Part shown: piece by piece, positions 39,101-45,696 of the stretch
Layout: each line of letters starts with the position of its first letter
Position numbering within the stretch: position 1 is the first letter of the stretch
Assembly (NCBI RefSeq): GCF_037963835.1
Contig: NZ_CP150145.1
Location: 2,046,001-2,110,000, forward strand
Source of the DNA: Paenibacillus sp. FSL H8-0332
GTDB taxonomy: Bacteria; Bacillota; Bacilli; Paenibacillales; Paenibacillaceae
Length of the DNA stretch: 64,000 nt
Direction: 5' to 3'
Made by a program: the position numbers and the translations under genes
Notes under the pieces: generated by a model
What the model saw: the letters and a program-made list of their open reading frames with translations, nothing else
Databases searched by the model: none
What the model was told of the DNA's origin: nothing

Positions 39101-41878
39101 AGCGTGTATGCCAATGTGCCGCAGATCACTGCCGCAGTTGCAGGAGACAATGTCTATATAGGCGCACTGGTCGGCTACAACTTCCGGGACGGCAAAATTC
39201 TTAGCTCATCCTATACAGGCACACTGGATGCTGTAGGCCGTAATTCGGGTGCAGCCGCAGCTGCCGTAAGTACAGCAGCAGTTGATCCGCTGGCTTCAGG
39301 ACTCTGGAGTATCGACTATGATACTACCTTCCTGAACGACCTGACGGATGGGGCCATTACAGTGCAGACTCCGCTGCAGCTCGCAGGGGCAGTCATGTTC
39401 TATAACGAGACAGGACTGAATTATTACAAGCTGTTCAACAGAACGGCTGAGAACAAGCCGGAGCTGGCAACGATCCTGCTTGGGGCAGATATCGATCTTG
39501 CCGGACGCTACTGGACGGCATTTGACAGCTTCACGGGTGTGTTCAACGGCCAAGGCCATACTCTAAACGGACTTTCTCTGAAAGCCTCCGGCCAGCAGAC
39601 TGCCGGATTCATCAAGGATAACCGTGGACAGCTCCTGAATGTGAGCTTCACCGGAGCCGATATCTCCGGTGCAGTGAACGCAGGTGTTGCTGCCGGGATC
39701 AACCACAAGGGTGCAGTCATCCAGAATGTGAAGGTCAGCGGTTCCGTGACTGCCAGTGCTGCCGCAGGCGGGGCAGTGGGCGCGAATCAGGGTACCCTGG
39801 AGAAGGTCACGAATGAAGGTGTGACCCTTGCCGGAGCGGGCCGGATTGGCGGCATTGCCGGAAGCAACGCCGGTGTGATTCACCAGGCTGTATCCAAGGG
39901 CAACATTGATGTATCATCTGCACTGGCCGCAGGCGGAATTGCCAGTGAGAACAGTGCAGAAGGCTCCATCACTGAATCAATGGCCTATGGCGATATCCGT
40001 GTAGCTTCGGCTCAGGCAATCGCTGGCGGGATCAGCGGACTGAATGCGGGAGAGATCAAGAACAGCTACTCTGCCGCCACGGTTATCGCCGAAGGCATGT
40101 CTACTGCATGGGCAGGCGGAATTGCCGGTCTGGCAGAGAGCGGCTCCATTACTTCTTCCCTGAACACCGGAGAAGTGAAGGCTGGAGTGAAGGGCAAGAT
40201 TCAACCGCTGCAGGCTTTCTTCGGCGGGATTGCCGGACAGAAATCGGACAATGCCACGATCAGCGGCTCCTTGTTCAACAGACAAATGCTGAAGAATAAT
40301 ATTGCTTACTACAATCTGAATGGTCAGGCAGTGGCCGGGGGCAGCAGCGGTGCAACTGGGCTTCTCGGCACAGAGCTTACTGGCGCGAATCTGCCGGCAG
40401 GCCTGGATGCAGGAATCTGGACAGCACGCAACACCTTCTATCCAGTGCTTGTAGCCTTTAACGGAACAGACGAAGGGACTCTGGCTTCTGCCGCTGTTAT
40501 TCTGAACCCGCAGGATCTGGTAAACCGCGTGGGTTCGGCATTCCACATGAGCAGCGGCGGAGCACTCTCCTGGAGCGCTGATCCGTCCAAGGCTGTAGTG
40601 AACGGTACAACCGGCAGCCTGATATCAGGCGGCAGTGCAGTGCTGAAGGCAACCGCTGGAGGACAGAGCAGAAGTATTGCTATTAATACAGCTGCATTCC
40701 AGTATCCGAGCGCGGCAGTAGCACCAACTGCAACTCCTGCAGATAAGAACTTCACCACTGAAGTGAAGGTGGAGCTGGTAACAGGTGAGCAGGGAGGAAG
40801 CATCTACTATACACTGGACGGTACAACACCTACTGAGACCTCCCAGGTGTACAGCGGACCTATCGTTCTGAAGAGCACAACAACGGTTAAAGCTGTTACC
40901 ATTGCTCCTGGAAAAGAGTACAGCCCGGTTGCAGCCTGGACCTGGACGCTTGTAGTCCCTAATCCCGGCACGGGTTCCGGCCCTGGCGGAGGCGGTGGTG
41001 GCGGTGGCCTGGCAGCTCCGCTTCCGAGCCCGACACCTGCAGCGGCAGCTCCTGCGATTACCGCGGTCGCTGGAACATCGACAGTAACTGGTGACAGTGA
41101 AGCTCCGGTCAAGATTGCCAAGAACAGCAAGCTGGAGCTGAAGGCTCCAGAAGGGCAGACGATCTATTACACAACGGACGGCAGCATTCCGACTACTAAG
41201 AGCACGAAATACACCAGTGAGCTGCTGATTACCAAGACTATGACGGTCAAAGCGATCACGGACAAAGACGATAAAGTCATTACCATCGAGTATGTGGTGG
41301 AGAATGCGAAGTACAGCCTGAAGAGTAACAGCAGTGAGATCAAGTATATGGCAGCCTATCCGAATGGTCTATTCATGCCAAACGCAGCCATTACCCGGTA
41401 TGAGCTGATCCAGTCTCTTGCGCCGCTGCTCGACATGGAAGAAGTGAATGTAGGCAATCTGTTTAAGGATGTCAATGCCGAGAATGAAGGCCTGACCGGA
41501 TTCTTCGCATCGGCCGGCATTATTGAAGGCTTCCCGGATGGCGGATTCGGCGGAACCAAGGGCTTGACCCGAGCCGAATTCTCCAAAATCATGACTACCG
41601 TGCTGAAGCTCGATGTAACCGGGGCAGGTGTGACGAAGCAGAAGGATCTGCGCGGACACTGGGCAGAGAAATACGTGAATGCCCTGTCGCAGGCGGGATA
41701 TGTGCAAGGCTTCCCTGACGGAACCTTCAAGCCGGGAACACCGATTACCCGTGCGCAGGCCGTAGTGCTGATCAACCGGATTGCCGGCACGAAGAAGCTG
41801 ACGGTAACCTCTGTACAGTTCAAGGATCTTCCGGCTACCCATTGGGCTTACAAAGACATCATGTCGGTTGTGAAATAA
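33161..41878 (+). CDS. Giant GLUG-repeat SLH-anchored surface protein, third gene of the operon
   Basis: A 2905-residue wall-anchored protein. A signal sequence (WIGYLIALAAIVVAAVAGGI) leads into three tandem modules beginning near residues 43, 1255 and 2064. Each opens with a 'T.EELAGLA' element and, about 45 residues on, a 'W.PIG or W.AFDSF ... FDG..I.GL' element, then dozens of GLUG-type repeats ('GGIVGYN.G.I..S'). GLUG repeats usually form a beta-helix and occur in adhesins and IgA peptidases. Two chitobiase/hexosaminidase C-terminal-like units follow (about 2523-2600: YYTLDGTTPTETSQVYSGPI; about 2645-2714: YYTTDGSIPTTKSTKYT), separated by a Gly-rich linker at 2602-2617. SLH repeats then run to the end, the last one ending early at HWAYKDIMSVVK. 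No catalytic domain is seen; adhesion or layer building is inferred. Confidence 0.88.
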   Translation: MALKRKSWIGYLIALAAIVVAAVAGGIMAKADPQTWDSAARTEWYVPTNDTFKIKTAEELAGVAKLVNEGTVNGLSGKILEITDNLNLSAYQWVPIGTAEHPFRGTLITEGGLMKKINGLNVVANRSYQGLVGNMQGGTVGGLIFESGTISVTGVTYDVYAGSAVGKMSGSSIVFDITNDINITSDASPYHSYTGGIVGMGEGMISNSVNNGTVTAYGSADVGGIMGYGDSRGIIIKKVVNNGAILAQGTDSSVLTAGGIAGHTTGPLRLNDEDTPIINTAAVTIAGGSQVAAGGVAGKVDNTVVFSNMTTNNGAITVNAAAAVNSAAGALVGATGTVASEAVSITFVNTAPVINNGGKNVYTGGIAGYTGSTFTWTNPYVNTQKVTATGSENVATGGFVGYAAGGLVTSNATAGVFKNAELISVNGGTGVYTGGIAGYDAGGNITQTSSTGELKVKGTANVYTGGTVGYEIGGTIASSVTGKTAAGHLNITSDGTIGGIVGYLEGTLTNSSIKYATLQVTSAGGVVGGIAGNAQGTVSGVTAGDAESAGYSTLVLQAVVADAADGQDNITFGGLVGVNTKPLTLTGSKASRISFLNEAGRSGYIIGGAAGKLNADAVIGSTAVPVQVQDIRTELKADKVSFGGGAGHNSAAQFNGHTNRIEIKATGASVKAGGMFGENHSAAATPFNHAENVVITASGADNQLGGNTGFNAGQLVNATVTQLSIQAKGVRAEAGGTAGHSEGSATPEARAGIASAVLNVPGAEPMITLTAADAKAGAIVGAAVTTDITAPEVNAQDGALMLIQAQAAKPSVGGLAGTLTNSTISSDSKVVNVENMLILAGPAATDAYVGGIVGYNESSRLDRLVGSAISLTLNAPRATAGGVAGYNHGSATGIIVDTYISGLNLKANDGAMSSYVGGIVGLNAAQSVDPVLSPATSVSTIQNTRTLGTVSATSANAIVGGMVGENRTLIANNSITDKISVISRGNSSIIGGLAGVNTASGTLYYTYSNANLTIEGTGTHAGGLVGSNAGAVIGSYVDIDVTGDAQGTSSGSVYLGGLIGRNTAGTVEQSYSASKVTAKNVYTIVGGLIGELSGGTVKNSYVAKSVNAANNNSYAGGFVGRITNGKISNVYSAAEVNVAEKKTAYAGGFAGRYDNASKELLYKSYYIKDEGLNINRDLPDFAEGNHRWLNVHVRLTTILSETLKDRTVFPGLSGWDFEGAWKYGSLSAAYRYPEVNRTANTGGGDNGNNVNANINWYTKDKDAIGFEITSEAELAGLAGIVNGTIAGVEPFGFKDRTVTVLNPIHIQSKQWVPIGDKEASPFEGMFDGKSLLIDGLTLQPVYTHSGLFGIIGANATVQNMNLEPLAVGGNGYTGVLAGTNLGTVKNVDLKLLGGVKVSGSFVGGIIGQNSGSVAGLQLTLDGGSRIETVAEGGIAGGLIGDNTADITAETYVIHDKDGSIGSAADHAVIGGVIGVQNGNVTGLAHEVNSRYRISSTGMEATVGGLVGHYQTGHAEGLTVSFADGTLEARGLGSILGGMIGQSDQGNSIRNIIVTGSGSGIHLTANGTAGGVVGAKVGRLGGMLTRSVDNGSSFDIEHAAVSGVKLATTGDSLKAVLGGIAGTASRTAINDARFKASLTAAGEVITAGGIVGESDNSIIYNADSSPELQAAAKSGEVAVGGIAGTISADDINQGFDFGKAYPLYKGIYIAKVHDGQITVTGTDHRADLYAGGLTGKNKDASIYSSEVASGLKVSGGNTVSAGGVAGYSNGIIVDTLVRSGVNADNSRVINAGGLVGWGDGGEIHYSKVISGSGQSITAGSAVTLGESVPATRVGGVIGMADHVLITNTHTDIPVVITDTNQDNTLYAGGFAGLLGENGTLAGQIQKSYATGKLNVSGRLGSYVGGFAGSVDHYSITDSYASGDVSNTGFDTRSGGFAAAVERSGSISKSYALQSKIATVGVKSSTRSYNGGFAGYNDGTLTSVYANVPQITAAVAGDNVYIGALVGYNFRDGKILSSSYTGTLDAVGRNSGAAAAAVSTAAVDPLASGLWSIDYDTTFLNDLTDGAITVQTPLQLAGAVMFYNETGLNYYKLFNRTAENKPELATILLGADIDLAGRYWTAFDSFTGVFNGQGHTLNGLSLKASGQQTAGFIKDNRGQLLNVSFTGADISGAVNAGVAAGINHKGAVIQNVKVSGSVTASAAAGGAVGANQGTLEKVTNEGVTLAGAGRIGGIAGSNAGVIHQAVSKGNIDVSSALAAGGIASENSAEGSITESMAYGDIRVASAQAIAGGISGLNAGEIKNSYSAATVIAEGMSTAWAGGIAGLAESGSITSSLNTGEVKAGVKGKIQPLQAFFGGIAGQKSDNATISGSLFNRQMLKNNIAYYNLNGQAVAGGSSGATGLLGTELTGANLPAGLDAGIWTARNTFYPVLVAFNGTDEGTLASAAVILNPQDLVNRVGSAFHMSSGGALSWSADPSKAVVNGTTGSLISGGSAVLKATAGGQSRSIAINTAAFQYPSAAVAPTATPADKNFTTEVKVELVTGEQGGSIYYTLDGTTPTETSQVYSGPIVLKSTTTVKAVTIAPGKEYSPVAAWTWTLVVPNPGTGSGPGGGGGGGGLAAPLPSPTPAAAAPAITAVAGTSTVTGDSEAPVKIAKNSKLELKAPEGQTIYYTTDGSIPTTKSTKYTSELLITKTMTVKAITDKDDKVITIEYVVENAKYSLKSNSSEIKYMAAYPNGLFMPNAAITRYELIQSLAPLLDMEEVNVGNLFKDVNAENEGLTGFFASAGIIEGFPDGGFGGTKGLTRAEFSKIMTTVLKLDVTGAGVTKQKDLRGHWAEKYVNALSQAGYVQGFPDGTFKPGTPITRAQAVVLINRIAGTKKLTVTSVQFKDLPATHWAYKDIMSVVK

Positions 41879-41908
41879 CAGAAATTCATAAGTGAAGGAG
41901 ATCGGCGG

Positions 41909-42598
41909 ATGAAAACAAAGCTGCTTGCCGTAAGCCTGGTCCTCTCATTGATCTCGGCGATACTCTTCTATTCGGACACCACCAGTGCGGATACACCTGA
42001 GGCGTACAATGCTGAACAAAGCTATGGAATAGCGGGTAAGGCGATCTTTTATCTGCGTGTGCTGAAAAGCGACGGTACGGCAAGCTCCACCGGAACAGGA
42101 ATCATCCTGTCCCCGGCGGGTACCGCAGCAACGGCGTATCATGTGGTCAAAAGCGCACAGCGCATTGAAGGAGTCATGGCGGATGGAACGGTGATCAGTC
42201 CGATTAAAGTCACGAAGTCCGACGAGCTGAAGGATGTGGCCATCCTTGAACTGCCAAGTCCTGCTGCGATGAAGCAAAAGGATAATGCCTATGCTTATCT
42301 GCCGTTGCGGGGGGACAAGCTGAGACATGGTGAAGCCGTGTATGCCCTGGGCTATCCGCTCAAGAACACAGCGATCATCACGGAGGGGATAGTCAACACT
42401 CCGGCAGCTGACATTAACGGCAGAAGCCGGATTCTAACCTCGGCCCAGGTGGCAAGCGGAATGTCCGGGGGGCCTCTGCTGGATACGCACGGCGAGCTGG
42501 CGGGTATTATCTCCGGTTCCCTGCGGACGATGAATAACATTCATTTGGTTGTGAATACGGAGGATCTGCGCAGCCTGCTGCCAGCTTCCTTCAACTAA
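41909..42598 (+). CDS. Exported trypsin-like serine protease, fourth gene of the surface operon
   Basis: A 229-residue S1-family (DegP/HtrA-like catalytic core) protease. A signal peptide or anchor spans residues 1-27. The catalytic triad is His78 (TAYHVV), Asp109 (LKDVAIL) and Ser186 (SGMSGGPL), and the TGTGIILSPAGTAATAYHVV strand pattern is typical. There is no PDZ domain, so it is a minimal, stand-alone core of about 190 residues. The ATG at 41909 has AAGGAG upstream, and the gene follows the third giant gene by 30 bases, so it is probably in the same transcript. A dedicated processing or quality-control role for the giant exported proteins is inferred from position. A terminator follows. 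Confidence 0.87.
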   Translation: MKTKLLAVSLVLSLISAILFYSDTTSADTPEAYNAEQSYGIAGKAIFYLRVLKSDGTASSTGTGIILSPAGTAATAYHVVKSAQRIEGVMADGTVISPIKVTKSDELKDVAILELPSPAAMKQKDNAYAYLPLRGDKLRHGEAVYALGYPLKNTAIITEGIVNTPAADINGRSRILTSAQVASGMSGGPLLDTHGELAGIISGSLRTMNNIHLVVNTEDLRSLLPASFN

Positions 42599-42650
42599 GA
42601 AGCAATACAAGAAGCAGCTTACACTTGAAGCTGCAATATAATACCGACTA

Positions 42651-42698
42651 TGGCTGTCCTCAGGCGTTTCTTAGCAAACGCGGGGACAGCACTTTTTT
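42651..42698 (+). terminator. Terminator of the surface-protein operon
   Basis: GCTGTCC-tcag-GCGTTT pairs with AAACGC-g-GGGACAGC, followed by ACTTTTTTT. A second hairpin, GCAGCTT/AAGCTGC (42614-42634), lies just before it. Confidence 0.85.
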
Positions 42699-42754
42699 TA
42701 AAATAAGCTGTTTAGTGATCATAATTCATCCCTATGGAAGGAGGAGAAACCCGG

Positions 42755-43117
42755 GTGATTAAGGCCTATTTGCTGGATGTGAATCAGAAGGATCTCTATA
42801 AGCTGTCAACGATGCTTCAGCATACAGGCAAGGTGAATGTGATCGGCATGTCTGCTTATCCCGAGAATGTTGTGGACCGGATTGTTCAGCTGCAGCCCGA
42901 TGTGCTGTTTCTGGATCTTCAGCTGCCCGGCCACCAAGGAGTCGTCGTAGCCGAGCTGGTGAAGAAAAAGCTGCCGGATATTCAGATTGTGGTGGTCACA
43001 GAGACGAAGCAGCATGCCCTGTGGGCCTTCGACCAGGACATTGTGGATTATGTGCTGAAGCCGCTGGAGGAGGTCCGGTTGGGCCAGTCTCTGGAGCGGC
43101 TGCGCAAAGGAAGCTGA
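42755..43117 (+). CDS. Stand-alone response regulator receiver
   Basis: A 120-residue receiver domain with no output domain. The phosphoacceptor aspartate lies in PDVLFLDLQLPGHQG (about residue 51), the switch Thr in IVVVTETKQHAL and the conserved Lys in VDYVLKPLEE. The pattern is closest to receivers of LytTR-type regulators, but the protein ends right after helix 5. The GTG at 42755 has GGAGGAG eight bases upstream; an upstream ATG covers the ribosome site itself and is unlikely. No histidine kinase is adjacent. It lies downstream of the surface operon after a terminator, so a functional link is unproven. Confidence 0.85.
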   Translation: MIKAYLLDVNQKDLYKLSTMLQHTGKVNVIGMSAYPENVVDRIVQLQPDVLFLDLQLPGHQGVVVAELVKKKLPDIQIVVVTETKQHALWAFDQDIVDYVLKPLEEVRLGQSLERLRKGS

Positions 43118-43164
43118 AGCAGGCTGGTTCACGGAATCAAGATGCCGGATGTCTCTGCCCATGG

Positions 43165-43170
43165 TACAAT
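43165..43170 (+). promoter_or_regulatory. Extended -10 promoter of the MalY-type gene
   Basis: TGGTACAAT carries a TG-n extension, with a short leader of about 27 bases to the TTG start at 43204. Confidence 0.4.
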
Positions 43171-43203
43171 GTACGGATAAGCAGAAAGGATGGGTGATTT
43201 TAG

Positions 43204-44385
43204 TTGAAGTACGATTTTAACCGGATTATTGACCGCCGCAATACCCGTTCCTACAAATGGGACCAGTCCGAAAAGCTGTTCGGAGACAAGGAGATTCTTC
43301 CGCTATGGGTGGCAGATATGGACTTTGCAAGCCCTCCTGCGGTACAGGAAGCGATTCTGCGCCGCGTACAGTCAGGAGTATACGGCTATAGCGTGACAGG
43401 CGACTCCTACAAAGTGGCGATTACCGGCTGGTACCGCAGACGCCATGACTGGGAGATTCAGGAGGAGTGGATCTCGGATTCTCCGGGAATTGTAACCTCA
43501 CTGAGCCTGTCTGTGGAGCTGTTCAGCCAGCCGGGAGATCAGGTGATTCTGCAATCGCCGGTCTATTATCCTTTCTATGATGTGATCCGGATGAATGACC
43601 GCAAGGTGGCGGTGAATCCGCTGAAGCTGGAAGCAGGCCGGTATGTCATGGATTACGTTCAGCTGGAAGAGCTGATGGCCGGCGGCGCGAAGCTGCTACT
43701 GCTGTGTAACCCGCATAATCCGGGCGGCAGAGTATGGGAACGGGAGGAATTGCTGCGTCTGGGCGAGCTATGCCTGCGGTACGGGGTAACGGTCATCTCG
43801 GATGAGATTCATTGCGACATGATCATGCCCGGACACAAGCATATTCCGTTTGCTTCCCTGTCCCCAGAATTGTCAGACATTACGCTGACTACACTAGCGG
43901 CTACCAAGACCTTCAATCTGCCGGGACTGCAGACCTCATATATCGTCACCTCTAATCCGGAGCTGAAACGGAAATTCGATTATAAGCTGAAGACGCTCAG
44001 CCTGCATATGTCGGCGTTCTTCTCGCCGGAGGCTGTGGAAGCGGCGTATAACGAAGGCGAAGAATGGCTGGATGAGCTGATCCTGCACATTAACGGCAAT
44101 GCTGACTACGCCATCTCCTACCTGGCCGAGCATCTTCCGCAGGTGAAGCCGATGCAGCTGGAAGCCACCTATCTGCTGTGGATCGACTGCCGGGCGCTCG
44201 GACTCGATGCGGACGGGCTCAAGCAGCTGATGTACCGTGAGGCTAAGGTAGCCTTCAATGAAGGGTCTGTGTTCGGTACAGAAGGCCAGGGTCATCTGCG
44301 GATCAATCTCGCCTGCCCGCGCTCCCTGCTGGCTGAAGCGCTGGAGCGGTTCGTCAAGGCTGCGGCGGCTTATGTAACTCGATAA
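43204..44385 (+). CDS. MalY/PatB-family PLP-dependent C-S lyase or aminotransferase
   Basis: A 393-residue fold-type I PLP enzyme of the MalY/PatB group (cystathionine beta-lyase activity in characterised members). It opens with DFNRIIDRRNTRSYKWD, and the characteristic LPLWVADMDFASPP follows. The PLP-binding aspartate region is VISDEIHCDMI, and the Schiff-base lysine lies in TLAATKTFNLPGL around residue 240. The TTG start at 43204 directly follows an in-frame stop, so it is the earliest possible. It would act in methionine/cysteine metabolism or amino-acid transamination in the cytoplasm; no sulfur gene is adjacent. Confidence 0.9.
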   Translation: MKYDFNRIIDRRNTRSYKWDQSEKLFGDKEILPLWVADMDFASPPAVQEAILRRVQSGVYGYSVTGDSYKVAITGWYRRRHDWEIQEEWISDSPGIVTSLSLSVELFSQPGDQVILQSPVYYPFYDVIRMNDRKVAVNPLKLEAGRYVMDYVQLEELMAGGAKLLLLCNPHNPGGRVWEREELLRLGELCLRYGVTVISDEIHCDMIMPGHKHIPFASLSPELSDITLTTLAATKTFNLPGLQTSYIVTSNPELKRKFDYKLKTLSLHMSAFFSPEAVEAAYNEGEEWLDELILHINGNADYAISYLAEHLPQVKPMQLEATYLLWIDCRALGLDADGLKQLMYREAKVAFNEGSVFGTEGQGHLRINLACPRSLLAEALERFVKAAAAYVTR

Positions 44386-44395
44386 TCTGTAATGA

Positions 44396-44432
44396 AGAAT
44401 CCGTCGCCTGATGAGGCTGGCGGATTTTTTAG
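44396..44432 (+). terminator. Terminator after the MalY-type gene
   Basis: AATCCG and GCC pair with GGC and CGGATT around a short loop, followed by TTTTTT. Confidence 0.75.
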
Positions 44433-44598
44433 TTTGTGAACAACCGAATACATTGTACCTTTCGCCAGTCTGACACTTCTGTACTAGACTCTATTTTCTC
44501 CTTAAACTCCATATTGAGCCGAAGATAACCCCATGTTAAGATGAGCAGTGCGGCTAGGCAGAGAGAGCAAAGCTACTATAAGGAGTGGAGAGATAGAG

Positions 44599-45555
44599 AT
44601 GAGTAACAGCACAACTAGAATCATCATCGATTGTGACACAGGAATAGACGATGCACTGGCCATATTATATGCGCTCCGGGCGCCGGGTGTAGTGGTTGAG
44701 GGAATTACGACCGTGTTCGGCAACATAGATGTGCAGCAGGCCGCGGATAACACGCTGCGGCTGCTTGAGCTTGCGGCTCCGGGCTATGAAATTCCGGTAG
44801 CGCTGGGGGCTTCCCGGGCGCTGGTGCGCGAGCTAACCGGCTTCTCCACCCATGTTCACGGGGAGAACGGCATTGGCGGCGTTCAGTTGCCTCCTTCCCG
44901 GCAGGTACCGGTTCAAGAGACGGCAGCGGAATTCATAACGCGGATGGCGGATGAGCATCCGGGAGAGCTGGTGCTGGTGACGCTTGGGCGGCTGACGAAC
45001 CTGTCGCTTGCCCTGGATCTGGACCCGCAGCTGACCTCCAAGCTGAAGAAGGTAGTGGTCATGGGCGGTACAGTCTTTAAGCCGGGTAACGTCACACCGG
45101 TGGCTGAAGCCAATCTGTGGGGCGACCCGGAAGCGGCTGACCGCGTGTTCACCTCAGGGCTGCCTATAATGATGATCGGGCTGGATGTGACACTTCAGAC
45201 GCGGATTACTTCTGAGCATGTTGAGCTGCTGAAGCGGCATGGACGGGAAGAGAATAAGGCGCTCATAGACTTCATGGAAGAGTCGCTGGCGTATTATTTT
45301 AAATTTTACCGTGAGGCGAACTATCTCATTAACAGCGCTCCGCTGCATGATCCGCTGGCCCTGATGGCTGCCTTGCAGCCGGATCTAGTAGCCTGCCGCC
45401 GGATGAAGGTCCGTGTAGAGCATCAGGGGGCGTTCACCTCCGGTATGGTCGTAGCAGACTTGCGGGCCCAGCCCAAAGAAGGAGAATTCATCGAAGTGGC
45501 TGTAGAGGTGGATGCTGAACGGGCTGTCGGTGTCTTTTTGAGCGTGTTCATGTAA
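44599..45555 (+). CDS. Nucleoside hydrolase (IUNH family)
   Basis: A 318-residue enzyme that cleaves ribonucleosides to base and ribose. The N-terminal calcium-binding cluster IIIDCDTGIDDALAIL is present (Asp11, Asp13, Asp17, Asp18), followed by GITTVFGNIDVQQAADNTLRLL. The substrate loop HGENGIGG and the VVMGGTVFKPGNVTPVAEANLWGDPEAA block are both typical, as is the late catalytic-type HDPLALMAAL. The ATG at 44599 has GGAG eight bases upstream. Purine versus pyrimidine preference cannot be told. It stands alone between a terminator and the next promoter. Confidence 0.92.
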   Translation: MSNSTTRIIIDCDTGIDDALAILYALRAPGVVVEGITTVFGNIDVQQAADNTLRLLELAAPGYEIPVALGASRALVRELTGFSTHVHGENGIGGVQLPPSRQVPVQETAAEFITRMADEHPGELVLVTLGRLTNLSLALDLDPQLTSKLKKVVVMGGTVFKPGNVTPVAEANLWGDPEAADRVFTSGLPIMMIGLDVTLQTRITSEHVELLKRHGREENKALIDFMEESLAYYFKFYREANYLINSAPLHDPLALMAALQPDLVACRRMKVRVEHQGAFTSGMVVADLRAQPKEGEFIEVAVEVDAERAVGVFLSVFM

Positions 45556-45607
45556 GTGTAAGGAGAACCCCGGACGGGTGAGTCTGCAATGGTTACAATC
45601 TCTTCAT

Positions 45608-45635
45608 TTGCTATATTTATCTAGTTTGCTAGAAT
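45608..45635 (+). promoter_or_regulatory. Promoter of the stalk/GH18 gene
   Basis: TTGCTA (45608-45613) and TAGAAT (45630-45635), 16-base spacer, about 62 bases before the ATG. Confidence 0.45.
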
Positions 45636-45696
45636 AGTAGGGGATGTAAGGTTGAGAGATTCATAATCTATTTAAGAGAATGGGGAACCTACTTAT

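Noticed and set aside
39296..40546. Several minus-strand frames over the giant genes
   Set aside because: They are shadows of high-GC third positions in the GLUG-repeat gene, without ribosome sites or motifs.
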